Positions 5,661-11,250 of a stretch of 11,250 bases of DNA are shown here, piece by piece. The DNA is from Gemmataceae bacterium (lineage in GTDB: Bacteria; Planctomycetota; Planctomycetia; Gemmatales; Gemmataceae), in NCBI GenBank assembly GCA_020847555.1, contig JADLBT010000417.1, positions 1-11,250 on the forward strand, in the 5' to 3' direction. The first letter of the stretch is position 1; every line of letters begins with the position of its first letter. Made by a program: the position numbers and the translations under genes. A model generated the notes under the pieces. That model was given only the letters and a program-made list of their open reading frames with translations, had not been told where the DNA came from and made no database searches.

Positions 5661-6929
5661 ATGCGCATGCGCCCCCTCTGCTACCTGGCCGTGCTGTGCT
5701 GCGCCGCGCTGCCGCTGGCCGCGGCCCCCCCCGCCCGCAACGGTTACGACTGGCCCCAGTGGCGCGGCCCCAACCGCGACGGCGTGTCGAAGGAAAAGGG
5801 ACTCCTGGAGGTGTGGCCCGCCGACGGACCGAAATTGCTGTGGGAGACAAAGGGCATCGGCCGCGGGTACTCCAGCGTGTCCGTCGCTGGCGGCCGCGTC
5901 TTCACCATCGGCGACCGCAAGAGAGAATGCGCGGTGATTGCCTTTGATGAGGCGACCGGCAAGGAACTGTGGGCGACGCGCATCGCCAACGCTCAGGGCG
6001 ACGGCCCGCGCTGCACGCCAACGGTGGACGGCGACCGCGTCTACGCCCTCAGCCGTCAGGGCGAGTTGGTCTGCCTCGGCGTCGAGAAGGGCGACGTCCG
6101 CTGGCGGAAGAATTACAAGGCCGACCTGGGCGGGCGCATGATGTCCGGGTGGGACTACAGCGAGTCCGTGCTGATCGACGGCGACAAGCTGATCTGCACC
6201 CCCGGGGGCGAGGACGCCGCGCTGGCGGCGCTCAACAAGTTGACCGGGGAGGTCATCTGGAAGGCGGCTGTCCCGAAGGCGGGCGGCGCCGGGTACGCCT
6301 CGGTCGTCGTCGCCGAGGTCGGCGGCGTGCGACAGTACGTCACCCTGCTGCGGCGCGGCATCGTCGGCGTGGACGCGCGCGACGGCCGCTTCCTGTGGGG
6401 CTACAACAGGATCGCGAACGGGACCGCCAACATCCCGACCGCGATTGCCCGCGGCGACCTGATCTTCACCTCGACCGGGTACGGGACCGGGGCTGCGCTG
6501 CTGCAGTTGATCCCCAACAACGCCGGGATCGAGGTCAAGGAGCGCTACTTCCTTCGCGGCAACGTGCTGCAGAACCACCACGGCGGCATGGTGCTGATCG
6601 GCGACCACGTCTACGGCGGGCACGGCCACAGCAACGGCCTGCCGTTCTGCCTGCACCTGGAGTCCGGCAAGTTCGCGTGGGGTCCGGACCGCGGTCCGGG
6701 GGATCGCTCGGCCGCTGTCGTTTACGCCGACGGCCACCTCTACTACCGCTACGAGAACGGGGTGATGGCGCTGGTTGAGGCGACGCCGCAGGCCTACCGG
6801 GTCAAGAGTTCGTTCAGCCTGCCGCGCTACACCGGCACGCCGAGCTGGCCGCACCCGGTCGTTGCCAACGGCCGGCTGTATATCCGCGGGAACGACGTGC
6901 TGCTCTGCTACGACGTCAAGCGGCCGTAG
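5661..6929 (+). CDS. Secreted PQQ-like (BamB/alcohol-dehydrogenase-type) beta-propeller protein
   Basis: The 422-aa protein has a signal peptide (about 1-22, ending LAAAPPA) followed by YDWPQWRGPNRDGVS (29-43), an opening I associate with planctomycete PQQ-like repeat proteins. Blades carry the tryptophan-docking pattern of PQQ repeats: AFDEATGKELWATRI (94-108), EKGDVRWRKNY, NKLTGEVIWKA, DARDGRFLWGY and LESGKFAWGP. It is thus a propeller of the PQQ_2 type. No calcium or PQQ-binding catalytic residues can be asserted, and automatic labels such as 'polyvinylalcohol dehydrogenase' would not be justified. The start at 5661 has AAAGGAG (5647-5653) 7 nt upstream. It is probably exported and may bind or scaffold other proteins; function unknown. 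Confidence 0.88.
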   Translation: MRMRPLCYLAVLCCAALPLAAAPPARNGYDWPQWRGPNRDGVSKEKGLLEVWPADGPKLLWETKGIGRGYSSVSVAGGRVFTIGDRKRECAVIAFDEATGKELWATRIANAQGDGPRCTPTVDGDRVYALSRQGELVCLGVEKGDVRWRKNYKADLGGRMMSGWDYSESVLIDGDKLICTPGGEDAALAALNKLTGEVIWKAAVPKAGGAGYASVVVAEVGGVRQYVTLLRRGIVGVDARDGRFLWGYNRIANGTANIPTAIARGDLIFTSTGYGTGAALLQLIPNNAGIEVKERYFLRGNVLQNHHGGMVLIGDHVYGGHGHSNGLPFCLHLESGKFAWGPDRGPGDRSAAVVYADGHLYYRYENGVMALVEATPQAYRVKSSFSLPRYTGTPSWPHPVVANGRLYIRGNDVLLCYDVKRP

Positions 6930-6934
6930 CGCAG

Positions 6935-7027
6935 GTGTCCGAGCCGCGCACGCGGCGCGTCATTGCGCCGGAACTGGCGGCCATCACCATGCGCGCCCTG
7001 GAGCGGGAACCCAGGGACAGGGGGGTG
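6935..7027 (+). pseudogene. Remnant of a Ser/Thr protein kinase C-terminal end
   Basis: The plus frame starting at 6935 reads RRVIAPELAAITMRALERE followed by PRDR. This matches the end of bacterial (PknB-type) kinase domains, commonly 'vpxELaaIclkALakdPadRy.sA'. Nothing of the ATP-binding or catalytic core precedes it: upstream is the PQQ-like gene, which ends at 6929 in another frame. The frame runs on to a stop at 7106-7108, opposite the tRNA-like gene, but loses resemblance after about 7030. It is most likely a decayed or transferred tail fragment. The match is short (about 23 residues), so chance cannot be excluded. Confidence 0.45.
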
Positions 7028-7053
7028 AGCAGCGCCACCACGGTGGCGCTGCT
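7028..7053. terminator. Strong hairpin downstream of the tRNA-like pair
   Basis: AGCAGCGCCACC (7028-7039) pairs exactly with GGTGGCGCTGCT (7042-7053), giving about 11 bp around a tight loop. It lies 18 nt beyond the 3' end of the minus-strand tRNA-like gene and 100 nt beyond the stop of the PQQ-like gene, where a bidirectional terminator would be useful. No U-tract follows on either strand, so terminator function is an inference. Confidence 0.45.
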
Positions 7054-7071
7054 GGTCCTGCCCGAATCAAG

Positions 7072-7143
7072 CGCCCTGTACGGGAATCGAACCCGTTTCG
7101 CCTGTTAGACAGACAGACTGGCACGCCAGCTTCATCACAGGGC
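7072..7143 (-). tRNA. tRNA-like gene, anticodon GTC (Asp) by position, aberrant D-arm
   Basis: On the minus strand, acceptor GCCCTGT pairs fully with ACAGGGC. The T-arm is ACGGG-TTCGATT-CCCGT. The anticodon arm is TCTGT-CTGTCTA-ACAGG (one wobble), with U33 and anticodon GTC. The discriminator is G (7072), with no encoded CCA. The D-region (7136-7118) has the right length but no canonical D-stem; instead CTGG/CCAG can pair around a 4-nt loop. Base 37 is T rather than a purine. It is 7 nt downstream of the other tRNA-like gene. It may be a degenerate, mobile-element or pseudo tRNA rather than the cell's main tRNA-Asp. Confidence 0.5.
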
Positions 7144-7150
7144 CATCGAG

Positions 7151-7223
7151 AGCACCCGGCGGGAGTTGAACCCACCTGTCCACCTTGGCGGGATGGTGCC
7201 TGGAACCGCTCGGCCACAGGCGC
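7151..7223 (-). tRNA. tRNA-like gene, anticodon GCC (Gly) by position, Ser-like D-arm
   Basis: On the minus strand, acceptor GCGCCTG pairs with CGGGTGC (two G-T wobbles). The D-arm GCCGAGCGGTTCCAGGC has the form typical of tRNA-Ser/Leu. The anticodon arm is CCATC-CCGCCAA-GGTGG, the variable loop is only 4 nt (ACAG), and the T-arm is GTGGG-TTCAACT-CCCGC. The anticodon by position is GCC (Gly), but base 33 is C where almost all tRNAs have U. A class II-type D-arm with a short variable loop and C33 is a strange mixture. The discriminator is T and no CCA is encoded. It may be non-canonical or non-functional in translation. Confidence 0.52.
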
Positions 7224-7224
7224 A

Positions 7225-7444
7225 TCATCCAGAAGACCAGCAAGGGCGGAACGCTGCTGACGGTGCCTCGTTCACGAACTCGGCGCGGGACAGGAACCCG
7301 GCGTACCACCAACCCAGCGCGGCCATGCACCTCGTCCGCCTTGATCTTCCTGTCCTGAAACTCCAGGTCGCGGGTGGCGCAGGCGTCGTGGATAAAGAGG
7401 CAGCGCAGCCCCAGGTCATACGCAGCGATGGCGGATTCGCGGAG
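7225..7444 (-). pseudogene. Frameshifted C-terminal remnant of an isochorismatase-family cysteine hydrolase
   Basis: On the minus strand from 7444, one frame reads ESAIAAYDLGLRC, then IHDACATRDLEF and KIKADEVH. This is the C-terminal signature of the isochorismatase/cysteine hydrolase family ('dACaTrdLef ... VHaa'). At about 7326 the homology moves to another frame that reads MAALGWWYAGFLSRAEFV and ends at a TGA at 7225, again as expected for the family's end. Immediately upstream (7447-7445) is an in-frame TAA, and no N-terminal half with the catalytic Asp, Lys or nucleophilic Cys is visible. It is therefore a truncated and frameshifted relic. Its stop overlaps the edge of the tRNA-like gene by position (7225 versus 7223). 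Confidence 0.6.
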
Positions 7445-7534
7445 TTATTTCAACCTTACTGCGCCGAACAGGTCGCACTCGCCGGTACACCTGGAGCGGA
7501 GCGCGGCCAGGTTGCGCGGGCCAGACGGGCCGCC

Positions 7535-7759
7535 CTAGGCAGACGGGCGGCAGGTGCGGAAGGCACGCAGGATCTCGTACAGATCAGCGGTGATGGATAC
7601 CTCGTCTTCGAGGAAGTCGTCCAGCCAGAGGTAATTCCGGCGCTGGGCGATGGCGACGAGGGGCAGCAGGTCGCGCAGGCTGACCCGGACCGTCGGCTCC
7701 TGCGCCTCGGGCCACGAAGCGTCCGGCGAGGAAGGATACACGCGGAGATGCGCAGCCAT
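7535..7759 (-). CDS. Small hypothetical acidic protein (74 aa)
   Basis: The 74-aa frame starting at 7759 has GGAGG (7767-7771) 7 nt upstream, an excellent start. The sequence has a patterned core: VRVSLRDLLPLVAIAQRRN (24-42), then YLWLDDFLEDEVSITADLYE (43-62) and ILRAF. This hydrophobic/acidic pattern (LxDLLPLV ... WLDDF.EDEV.I..DLYE.L) looks selected, and I have an impression of similar small planctomycete hypothetical proteins. No signal peptide or known domain is seen. The function is unknown. Longer frames reaching 8098 in the same phase have no start signal and poor composition. It stands upstream of the isochorismatase relic. Confidence 0.65.
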   Translation of the reverse strand: MAAHLRVYPSSPDASWPEAQEPTVRVSLRDLLPLVAIAQRRNYLWLDDFLEDEVSITADLYEILRAFRTCRPSA

Positions 7760-8030
7760 TTGGGAACCTCCCTGTAGTGCAGCGGTGGACCGGACCGCCG
7801 CGAGTTTGCGCCTGCTGGGCAGAAGTCTGCGCCGCAGGCTGGCAACCCCGCAGAGGACAGGTTCCGCATGACGTGTGTCGGTTGCGCGTGTTGGGGCACC
7901 GCACCCGGCCGCCGCCGGCACTCGCGATCTTCTGAGTGCTCTTCTGTCTCCATCGGCAGCGCAGCCCGTCCGACTTCGGCCATTTTCGCGCGGGCGCCGC
8001 CGTCGGCCGGAGCTGGGACGCGTGGCAGCG
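7760..8030. other. Intergenic region between the small protein gene and gpsA
   Basis: I see no convincing gene, RNA or long repeat here. Frames crossing it are Arg/Pro-rich with no start signals. It should contain the leader and promoter of the minus-strand small gene, which I could not locate, and it ends at the gpsA promoter. Confidence 0.5.
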
Positions 8031-8049
8031 GTTATAATGACGGGAACGG
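8031..8049 (+). promoter_or_regulatory. Promoter with consensus -10 (TATAAT) before gpsA
   Basis: A perfect TATAAT is at 8033-8038, 53 nt before the gpsA start, in a very GC-rich setting. The surrounding 19 nt (8031-8049) match the sequence before argA (9855-9873) at 17 of 19 positions. No clear -35 box is seen. Confidence 0.55.
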
Positions 8050-8091
8050 CTGCCCGCCGCCCGCCCATACCAGGAGGAGCGCCGCCAAGCC

Positions 8092-9099
8092 ATGCCAACT
8101 CGCTTCGCCGTCCTCGGCGCCGGCGCGTGGGGGACCGCCGTCAGCCTGGTTCTGGCTCAGGATCCGGAACACCGGGTCGCCCTCTGGAGCGCTCGCCCGG
8201 AGAACGCGCGGGAACTGCTGGCGCGGCGCGAAAACGTGCGCCTCCTGCCTGGCGTTCCCATCCCGCCCGCCGTCCACCTCACCGCCGACATCGCCGACGC
8301 CGTCGCCGGTGCCGAGCTGGTGGCCGTGGCCGTCCCGACCGTTTACCTCCGGGCCACCCTCCGCCGCATCGCGCCTGCCCTGAACCCGGCTGTCCCGCTG
8401 GTCAGCCTGGTCAAGGGGATCGAGATCGACACGTTTGCGCGGCCGACCGAGATTCTCACCCAGGAAACGGGCGTCGAGCGCGTGGCGGTCCTCAGCGGGC
8501 CAAGTCACGCCGAGGAGGTCAGCCGCGGGCTGCCGACGGGCCTGGTCGTCGCGAGCACCGACCTGGACCTGGCCCGCTGGATCCAGCGGCGTTTTACCAC
8601 GGATCGCTTTCGCGTCTACACCAACCTGGACGTGATCGGGGTCGAACTGGCCGGGGCGCTGAAGAACGTGATCGGTATCGCCGCCGGCATCAGCGACGGA
8701 CTCGGCTTCGGCGACAACACGAAGGCGGCGCTGCTGACGCGCGGGCTGGTCGAGATGACGCGCTTCGGGGTTGCGCTGGGGGCGGAACCGCAGACCTTTA
8801 GCGGACTGGCGGGGATAGGCGATCTGATCACGACCTGCATCAGCCGCCACGGGCGCAACCGCCACGTCGGCGAGAGCCTGGCGCGCGGCGAGAAGTTGCC
8901 CGATCTCCTGGCCCGGATGAACATGGTGGCGGAGGGGGTCTGCACCGCCCGGAGCGCCCACGAGCGGGCGGGAAAGATGGGCATCGCCATGCCGATCACC
9001 GCGGAGGTCTACCGCGTCCTGTACGAGGGCAAGGAGCCGCGTGCGGCCGTCGTTGACCTGATGCTGCGCGAGCCGAAGAGTGAAAAGTGGCACGGATAG
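8092..9099 (+). CDS. gpsA: Glycerol-3-phosphate dehydrogenase [NAD(P)+]
   Basis: The 335-aa protein has the full length and motif order of GpsA. GpsA reduces dihydroxyacetone phosphate to sn-glycerol-3-phosphate in the cytoplasm for phospholipid synthesis. Visible motifs are the nucleotide-binding GAGAWGTA (9-16), VKGIE (107-111), SGPSHAEEV (135-143), the catalytic lysine K191 in ELAGALKNVIGIAAGI, GDNTKAAL (207-214), GLAGIGDLITTC (238-249) and the SRHGRNRHVG substrate/cofactor loop (251-260). The start ATG 8092 is fixed by the N-terminal Rossmann strand; AGGAGGAG (8072-8079) lies 12-14 nt upstream, slightly farther than usual. It has its own promoter. The following gene is 162 bp away across a palindromic repeat, so it is probably transcribed alone. 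Confidence 0.96.
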   Translation: MPTRFAVLGAGAWGTAVSLVLAQDPEHRVALWSARPENARELLARRENVRLLPGVPIPPAVHLTADIADAVAGAELVAVAVPTVYLRATLRRIAPALNPAVPLVSLVKGIEIDTFARPTEILTQETGVERVAVLSGPSHAEEVSRGLPTGLVVASTDLDLARWIQRRFTTDRFRVYTNLDVIGVELAGALKNVIGIAAGISDGLGFGDNTKAALLTRGLVEMTRFGVALGAEPQTFSGLAGIGDLITTCISRHGRNRHVGESLARGEKLPDLLARMNMVAEGVCTARSAHERAGKMGIAMPITAEVYRVLYEGKEPRAAVVDLMLREPKSEKWHG

Positions 9100-9119
9100 A
9101 CGGGAGAGGGGCGAAGGGA

Positions 9120-9202
9120 GGAGTTAAAGCCCACGGGTGGCGTCCCGTGAGCGAAGAGCTGGAGAGCTGGTCCACGGGGCGCCGCCCGTGAGCTTTAACT
9201 CC
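9120..9202. repeat. Full palindromic repeat (family B), 30-bp arms
   Basis: Arms 9120-9149 and 9173-9202 are reverse complements at 27 of 30 positions, with a 23-nt loop. The core CCACGGGTGGCGTCCCGTG and the loop GAAGAGCTGGAGAGCTG tie it to the copies at 110-137 and 1184-1276. It lies between gpsA and the DUF1802 gene, 20 nt after the gpsA stop, and may end that transcript. No U-tract follows. Confidence 0.82.
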
Positions 9203-9261
9203 CCCTTCCCGCTCCCCGCACAGGGAAAGAGAGCCAAAGGGCTCAGGTGGGAGCACGCACG

Positions 9262-9834
9262 ATGCTGAAGCACGCATTCAAGGAATGGGCCGTCATCTGC
9301 CAGGCGCTCGCCGAGGGCAAGCAGGCGCTGCTCCTGCGCAAGGGCGGCATCGCCGAGTTCGGCGGTGACTTCCAGGTAGAGCACACGCGCTTCTGGCTCT
9401 ACCCGACGTGGACGCACCAGCAACCGGGCGGGCTGCGTGAAGAGGCGCTACCGCTGCTGGCGCAGGCCGACGCGGAGCGCCCGCCGGCTGGCATCGTCCG
9501 CCTCACCCACTTCGCCGAGGTAACCGGCGCTTACCATGTCCACAACCTCACCGCCGCTCTGCTCCTCGCCCACCTGCACTACTGGTCCGAGGAGACGGTA
9601 CGCAAGCGCTTCGCCTACCGCCAACCGGGGCTGTTCGTCCTGCCGGTGCGCGTCTACCGATCGGCCCAGGTGTTCGACCTGCCCGACACCGCCTGCTACC
9701 AGGGCTGCCGCAGCTGGGTCGAACTCGAGCGCGCGCTGCCGACCGACGGCGCGACTCCGGTGCTGACCGACGCGCCAATGGAGGAGCTGCAGCGCAGCCT
9801 CGACCTCCTCCTCAACCCGACCGCGCTTGCATGA
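9262..9834 (+). CDS. DUF1802 family protein
   Basis: The 190-aa protein matches the pattern of DUF1802. It opens with FKEWAVICQALAEGKQALLLRKGGI (from residue 6), where the K-E-W and LLRKGGI parts are diagnostic. Then come VEH (39-41), FWLYPTWTHQQP (45-56), a middle region with HNLTAALLLAHLHYWSEE, YRQPGLFVLPVRVYR (119-133) and CYQGCRSWVEL (145-155). No enzymatic activity is established for this family to my knowledge. It has no signal peptide, so it is probably cytoplasmic. ATG 9262 with GGGAG (9249-9253) 8 nt upstream is preferred over GTG 9247. It ends 78 nt before argA, which has its own promoter. Confidence 0.87.
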   Translation: MLKHAFKEWAVICQALAEGKQALLLRKGGIAEFGGDFQVEHTRFWLYPTWTHQQPGGLREEALPLLAQADAERPPAGIVRLTHFAEVTGAYHVHNLTAALLLAHLHYWSEETVRKRFAYRQPGLFVLPVRVYRSAQVFDLPDTACYQGCRSWVELERALPTDGATPVLTDAPMEELQRSLDLLLNPTALA

Positions 9835-9854
9835 GTTGCCCCACTCCCCGACCC

Positions 9855-9873
9855 GTTACAATGACGGGGACGG
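9855..9873 (+). promoter_or_regulatory. Promoter-like element before argA
   Basis: TACAAT (9857-9862) sits 50 nt before the argA start. The 19-nt stretch 9855-9873 is nearly identical to the one before gpsA. No convincing -35 box is visible at the usual distance. Confidence 0.5.
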
Positions 9874-9912
9874 CCCGCGCGACGACGGGCCGGGCCGCTG
9901 AGGGCCGCTCTG

Positions 9913-11250
9913 ATGCTGCGCCTGGCTGACCTGCGCGAGATCCTGCGCTACGTCCCGCAGTACCGTGACGGGGTGTTCGTGATCGCCCTGGACGGGGCCG
10001 TCATCGAGGATGGGAATTTCCGCAACCTGCTCCTCGATATCGCCCTGCTGCGCAGCCTGCGCATCGGGGTGGCACTGGTCCACGGCGCCGGCCTCCAGGT
10101 CCGCCGCCTCGCCGAGCAGACAGGTGTGACGCCGTCCAACCTCGACGGCACCGGCGTCACCGACCCGGCCACGCTGCAGCTCGCCCTGACGGCGGCCAAC
10201 CGCGTCACCCACGAGATCCTCGAAGGGCTGTCGGCGACCGACTTGCGCGGCGCCTGCAGCAACGCCGTCGTCGCCCACCCGGCCGGCATCCTTCAGGGGC
10301 TCGATCACCAGCTCACCGGCCGCGTCGAGCGCGTCGATACGGCCCTGCTCGAGGCGCTGCTCCAGAACGACATCATTCCGGTGATCCCGCCGCTCGGGTG
10401 CGACGGCGAGGGGAACACGTACCGCCTCAACTCCGATGCGGTCGCGGTCGAGGTGGCCCGTGCCTTGCAGGCCGTCAAGCTGATCTACATCACCAATGCC
10501 GAGGGGGTGTTCGTGCGCCGCGGAGGGCCGTCCGCTCCGGCTGAGCTGCTGCGCCAGCTGACCGTGGACGAGGCCGATACCCTGCTGCGGAAGCACCGCC
10601 AGGACATCGCCTCGACGACCATCTCGAAGCTCGTCTCGGCGGTCCGGGCGGCGCGGAACGGCGTGCCGCGGGTCCACATCATTGACGGGCGCGTGGAGGA
10701 GGGGCTGCTGGCCGAGGTGTTCTCGAACGAGGGGATCGGGACGCTCGTCCACACGAACGAGTACCAGGCGATCCGGCCGGCGCGCAGGAAGGATGTGCGG
10801 GCGATCCTGGAGTTGATCCAGTCCGGGGTCGAGAACGAGGAACTGGTGCAGCGGTCCGTCGCCGACATCGAGCGGCAGGTCGATGACTTCTTCGTTTTCG
10901 AGGTGGACGGCAGCCCGGGCGGATGCGCGGCGCTGCACATCTACCCGGACGAGAACAAGGGCGAGCTGGCGTGCGTGTGCGTGTCGCCGAAGTACGAGAA
11001 CCAGGGGATCGGCGGGCGGCTGATGCAGTTCATCGAGGCGCAGGCACGGGCGGCCGGGCTGGGCGAGCTGTTCTGCCTCTCGACGCAGGCAGTCAACTAC
11101 TTCGTCCAGAAGGGCGGGTTCCGCCTGGGCACGCCCGACGATCTGCCGCCGCTGCGGCGCGAGCGCTACGAGCGCAGCGGGCGGCGCTCGCAGGTGCTGA
11201 CGAAACCCCTGCGGGGGTCGCCTCGCACCCACCAGTCCGGCGCGCCCCCG
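9913..11250 (+). CDS. argA: N-acetylglutamate synthase (amino-acid kinase fold + GNAT), runs off the window
   Basis: The frame is open from ATG 9913 to the last base (446 codons, no stop), so only the end is missing. Residues about 18-285 form an amino-acid-kinase domain (VIALDGAVIEDGNF, LVHGAGLQVRRL, LNSDAVAVEVARAL, KLIYITNAEGV, STTISKLVSAVRAA). Residues about 286-433 form a GNAT acetyltransferase domain (IRPARRKDVRAILELI, GELACVCVSPKYENQGIGGRLM, YFVQKGGF). This is the bacterial ArgA layout, making N-acetylglutamate from acetyl-CoA and glutamate as the first step of arginine synthesis. The kinase-type lysine early in the domain is replaced (ALDG), as expected for a synthase rather than acetylglutamate kinase. 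The start has GAGGG (9900-9904) 8 nt upstream. The usual end (SQVLTKPL, 426-433) is followed by at least 13 more residues. Confidence 0.93.
   Translation, partial: MLRLADLREILRYVPQYRDGVFVIALDGAVIEDGNFRNLLLDIALLRSLRIGVALVHGAGLQVRRLAEQTGVTPSNLDGTGVTDPATLQLALTAANRVTHEILEGLSATDLRGACSNAVVAHPAGILQGLDHQLTGRVERVDTALLEALLQNDIIPVIPPLGCDGEGNTYRLNSDAVAVEVARALQAVKLIYITNAEGVFVRRGGPSAPAELLRQLTVDEADTLLRKHRQDIASTTISKLVSAVRAARNGVPRVHIIDGRVEEGLLAEVFSNEGIGTLVHTNEYQAIRPARRKDVRAILELIQSGVENEELVQRSVADIERQVDDFFVFEVDGSPGGCAALHIYPDENKGELACVCVSPKYENQGIGGRLMQFIEAQARAAGLGELFCLSTQAVNYFVQKGGFRLGTPDDLPPLRRERYERSGRRSQVLTKPLRGSPRTHQSGAPP

Noticed and set aside
5421..6854. 477-aa open frame on the minus strand
   Set aside because: It lies opposite the PQQ-like gene, which has a signal peptide, repeats and a good ribosome-binding site. 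No recognisable motif in the minus frame.
5661..6929. Identification as BamB or as a PQQ-dependent alcohol dehydrogenase
   Set aside because: Only the propeller repeats are visible; there is no lipobox Cys and no identifiable catalytic or PQQ-binding set, so the specific name is not supported.
9856..11232. 458-aa open frame on the minus strand
   Set aside because: It is antisense to argA, which has clear homology; the composition (Arg, Gln, Asp-rich with no motif) is typical of GC-rich shadow frames.
1..11250. CRISPR array or phage-defence operon
   Set aside because: No regularly spaced direct repeats and no nuclease, reverse transcriptase, toxin or other defence-type gene was found.

Overview
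The window is GC-rich (codon third positions are almost all G or C). It carries several traits that I associate with Planctomycetota, most likely Gemmataceae or a relative: secreted single-domain proteins (SMP-30, CBM9-like, PQQ-like propeller with the WPQWRGPNRDG motif), a DUF1802 protein, a fragment resembling the tail of a planctomycete Ser/Thr kinase, and dispersed palindromic intergenic repeats. The taxonomic placement is inference from gene style, since no rRNA or marker gene is present.

Layout. Positions 1-140 hold two palindromic repeats. Then come a secreted SMP-30/gluconolactonase-like protein (minus, 144-1073), a long inverted repeat (1184-1276), and an RCK/TrkA-type ion-channel protein with an unusual domain order and pore (plus, 1317-3029). 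Next are a YkgJ-like Cys-cluster protein (minus, 3046-3561), a small exported protein resembling the FlgT N-terminal domain (minus, 3627-4091), and a 520-bp gene-free stretch with three inverted repeats. A CBM9-like secreted protein (minus, 4612-5385) is divergent from a PQQ-like beta-propeller protein (plus, 5661-6929).

Positions 6930-7534 look like a zone of decay or insertion. They contain a kinase-tail remnant, a strong hairpin, two tandem tRNA-like genes on the minus strand and a frameshifted isochorismatase-family remnant. A 74-aa small protein follows (minus, 7535-7759). The right end holds housekeeping genes on the plus strand: gpsA (8092-9099), a DUF1802 protein (9262-9834) and N-acetylglutamate synthase argA (9913 to beyond the window end).

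How the genes work together. There is no obvious multigene pathway or defence system. GpsA (glycerol-3-phosphate for phospholipids) and ArgA (first step of arginine synthesis) are independent metabolic genes. Each is preceded by a nearly identical promoter-like sequence, GTTAYAATGACGGGRACGG. I did not find a clear new multigene system. The most unusual items are the tRNA-like pair, the channel with a non-canonical selectivity filter, and the repeat family with a conserved loop.
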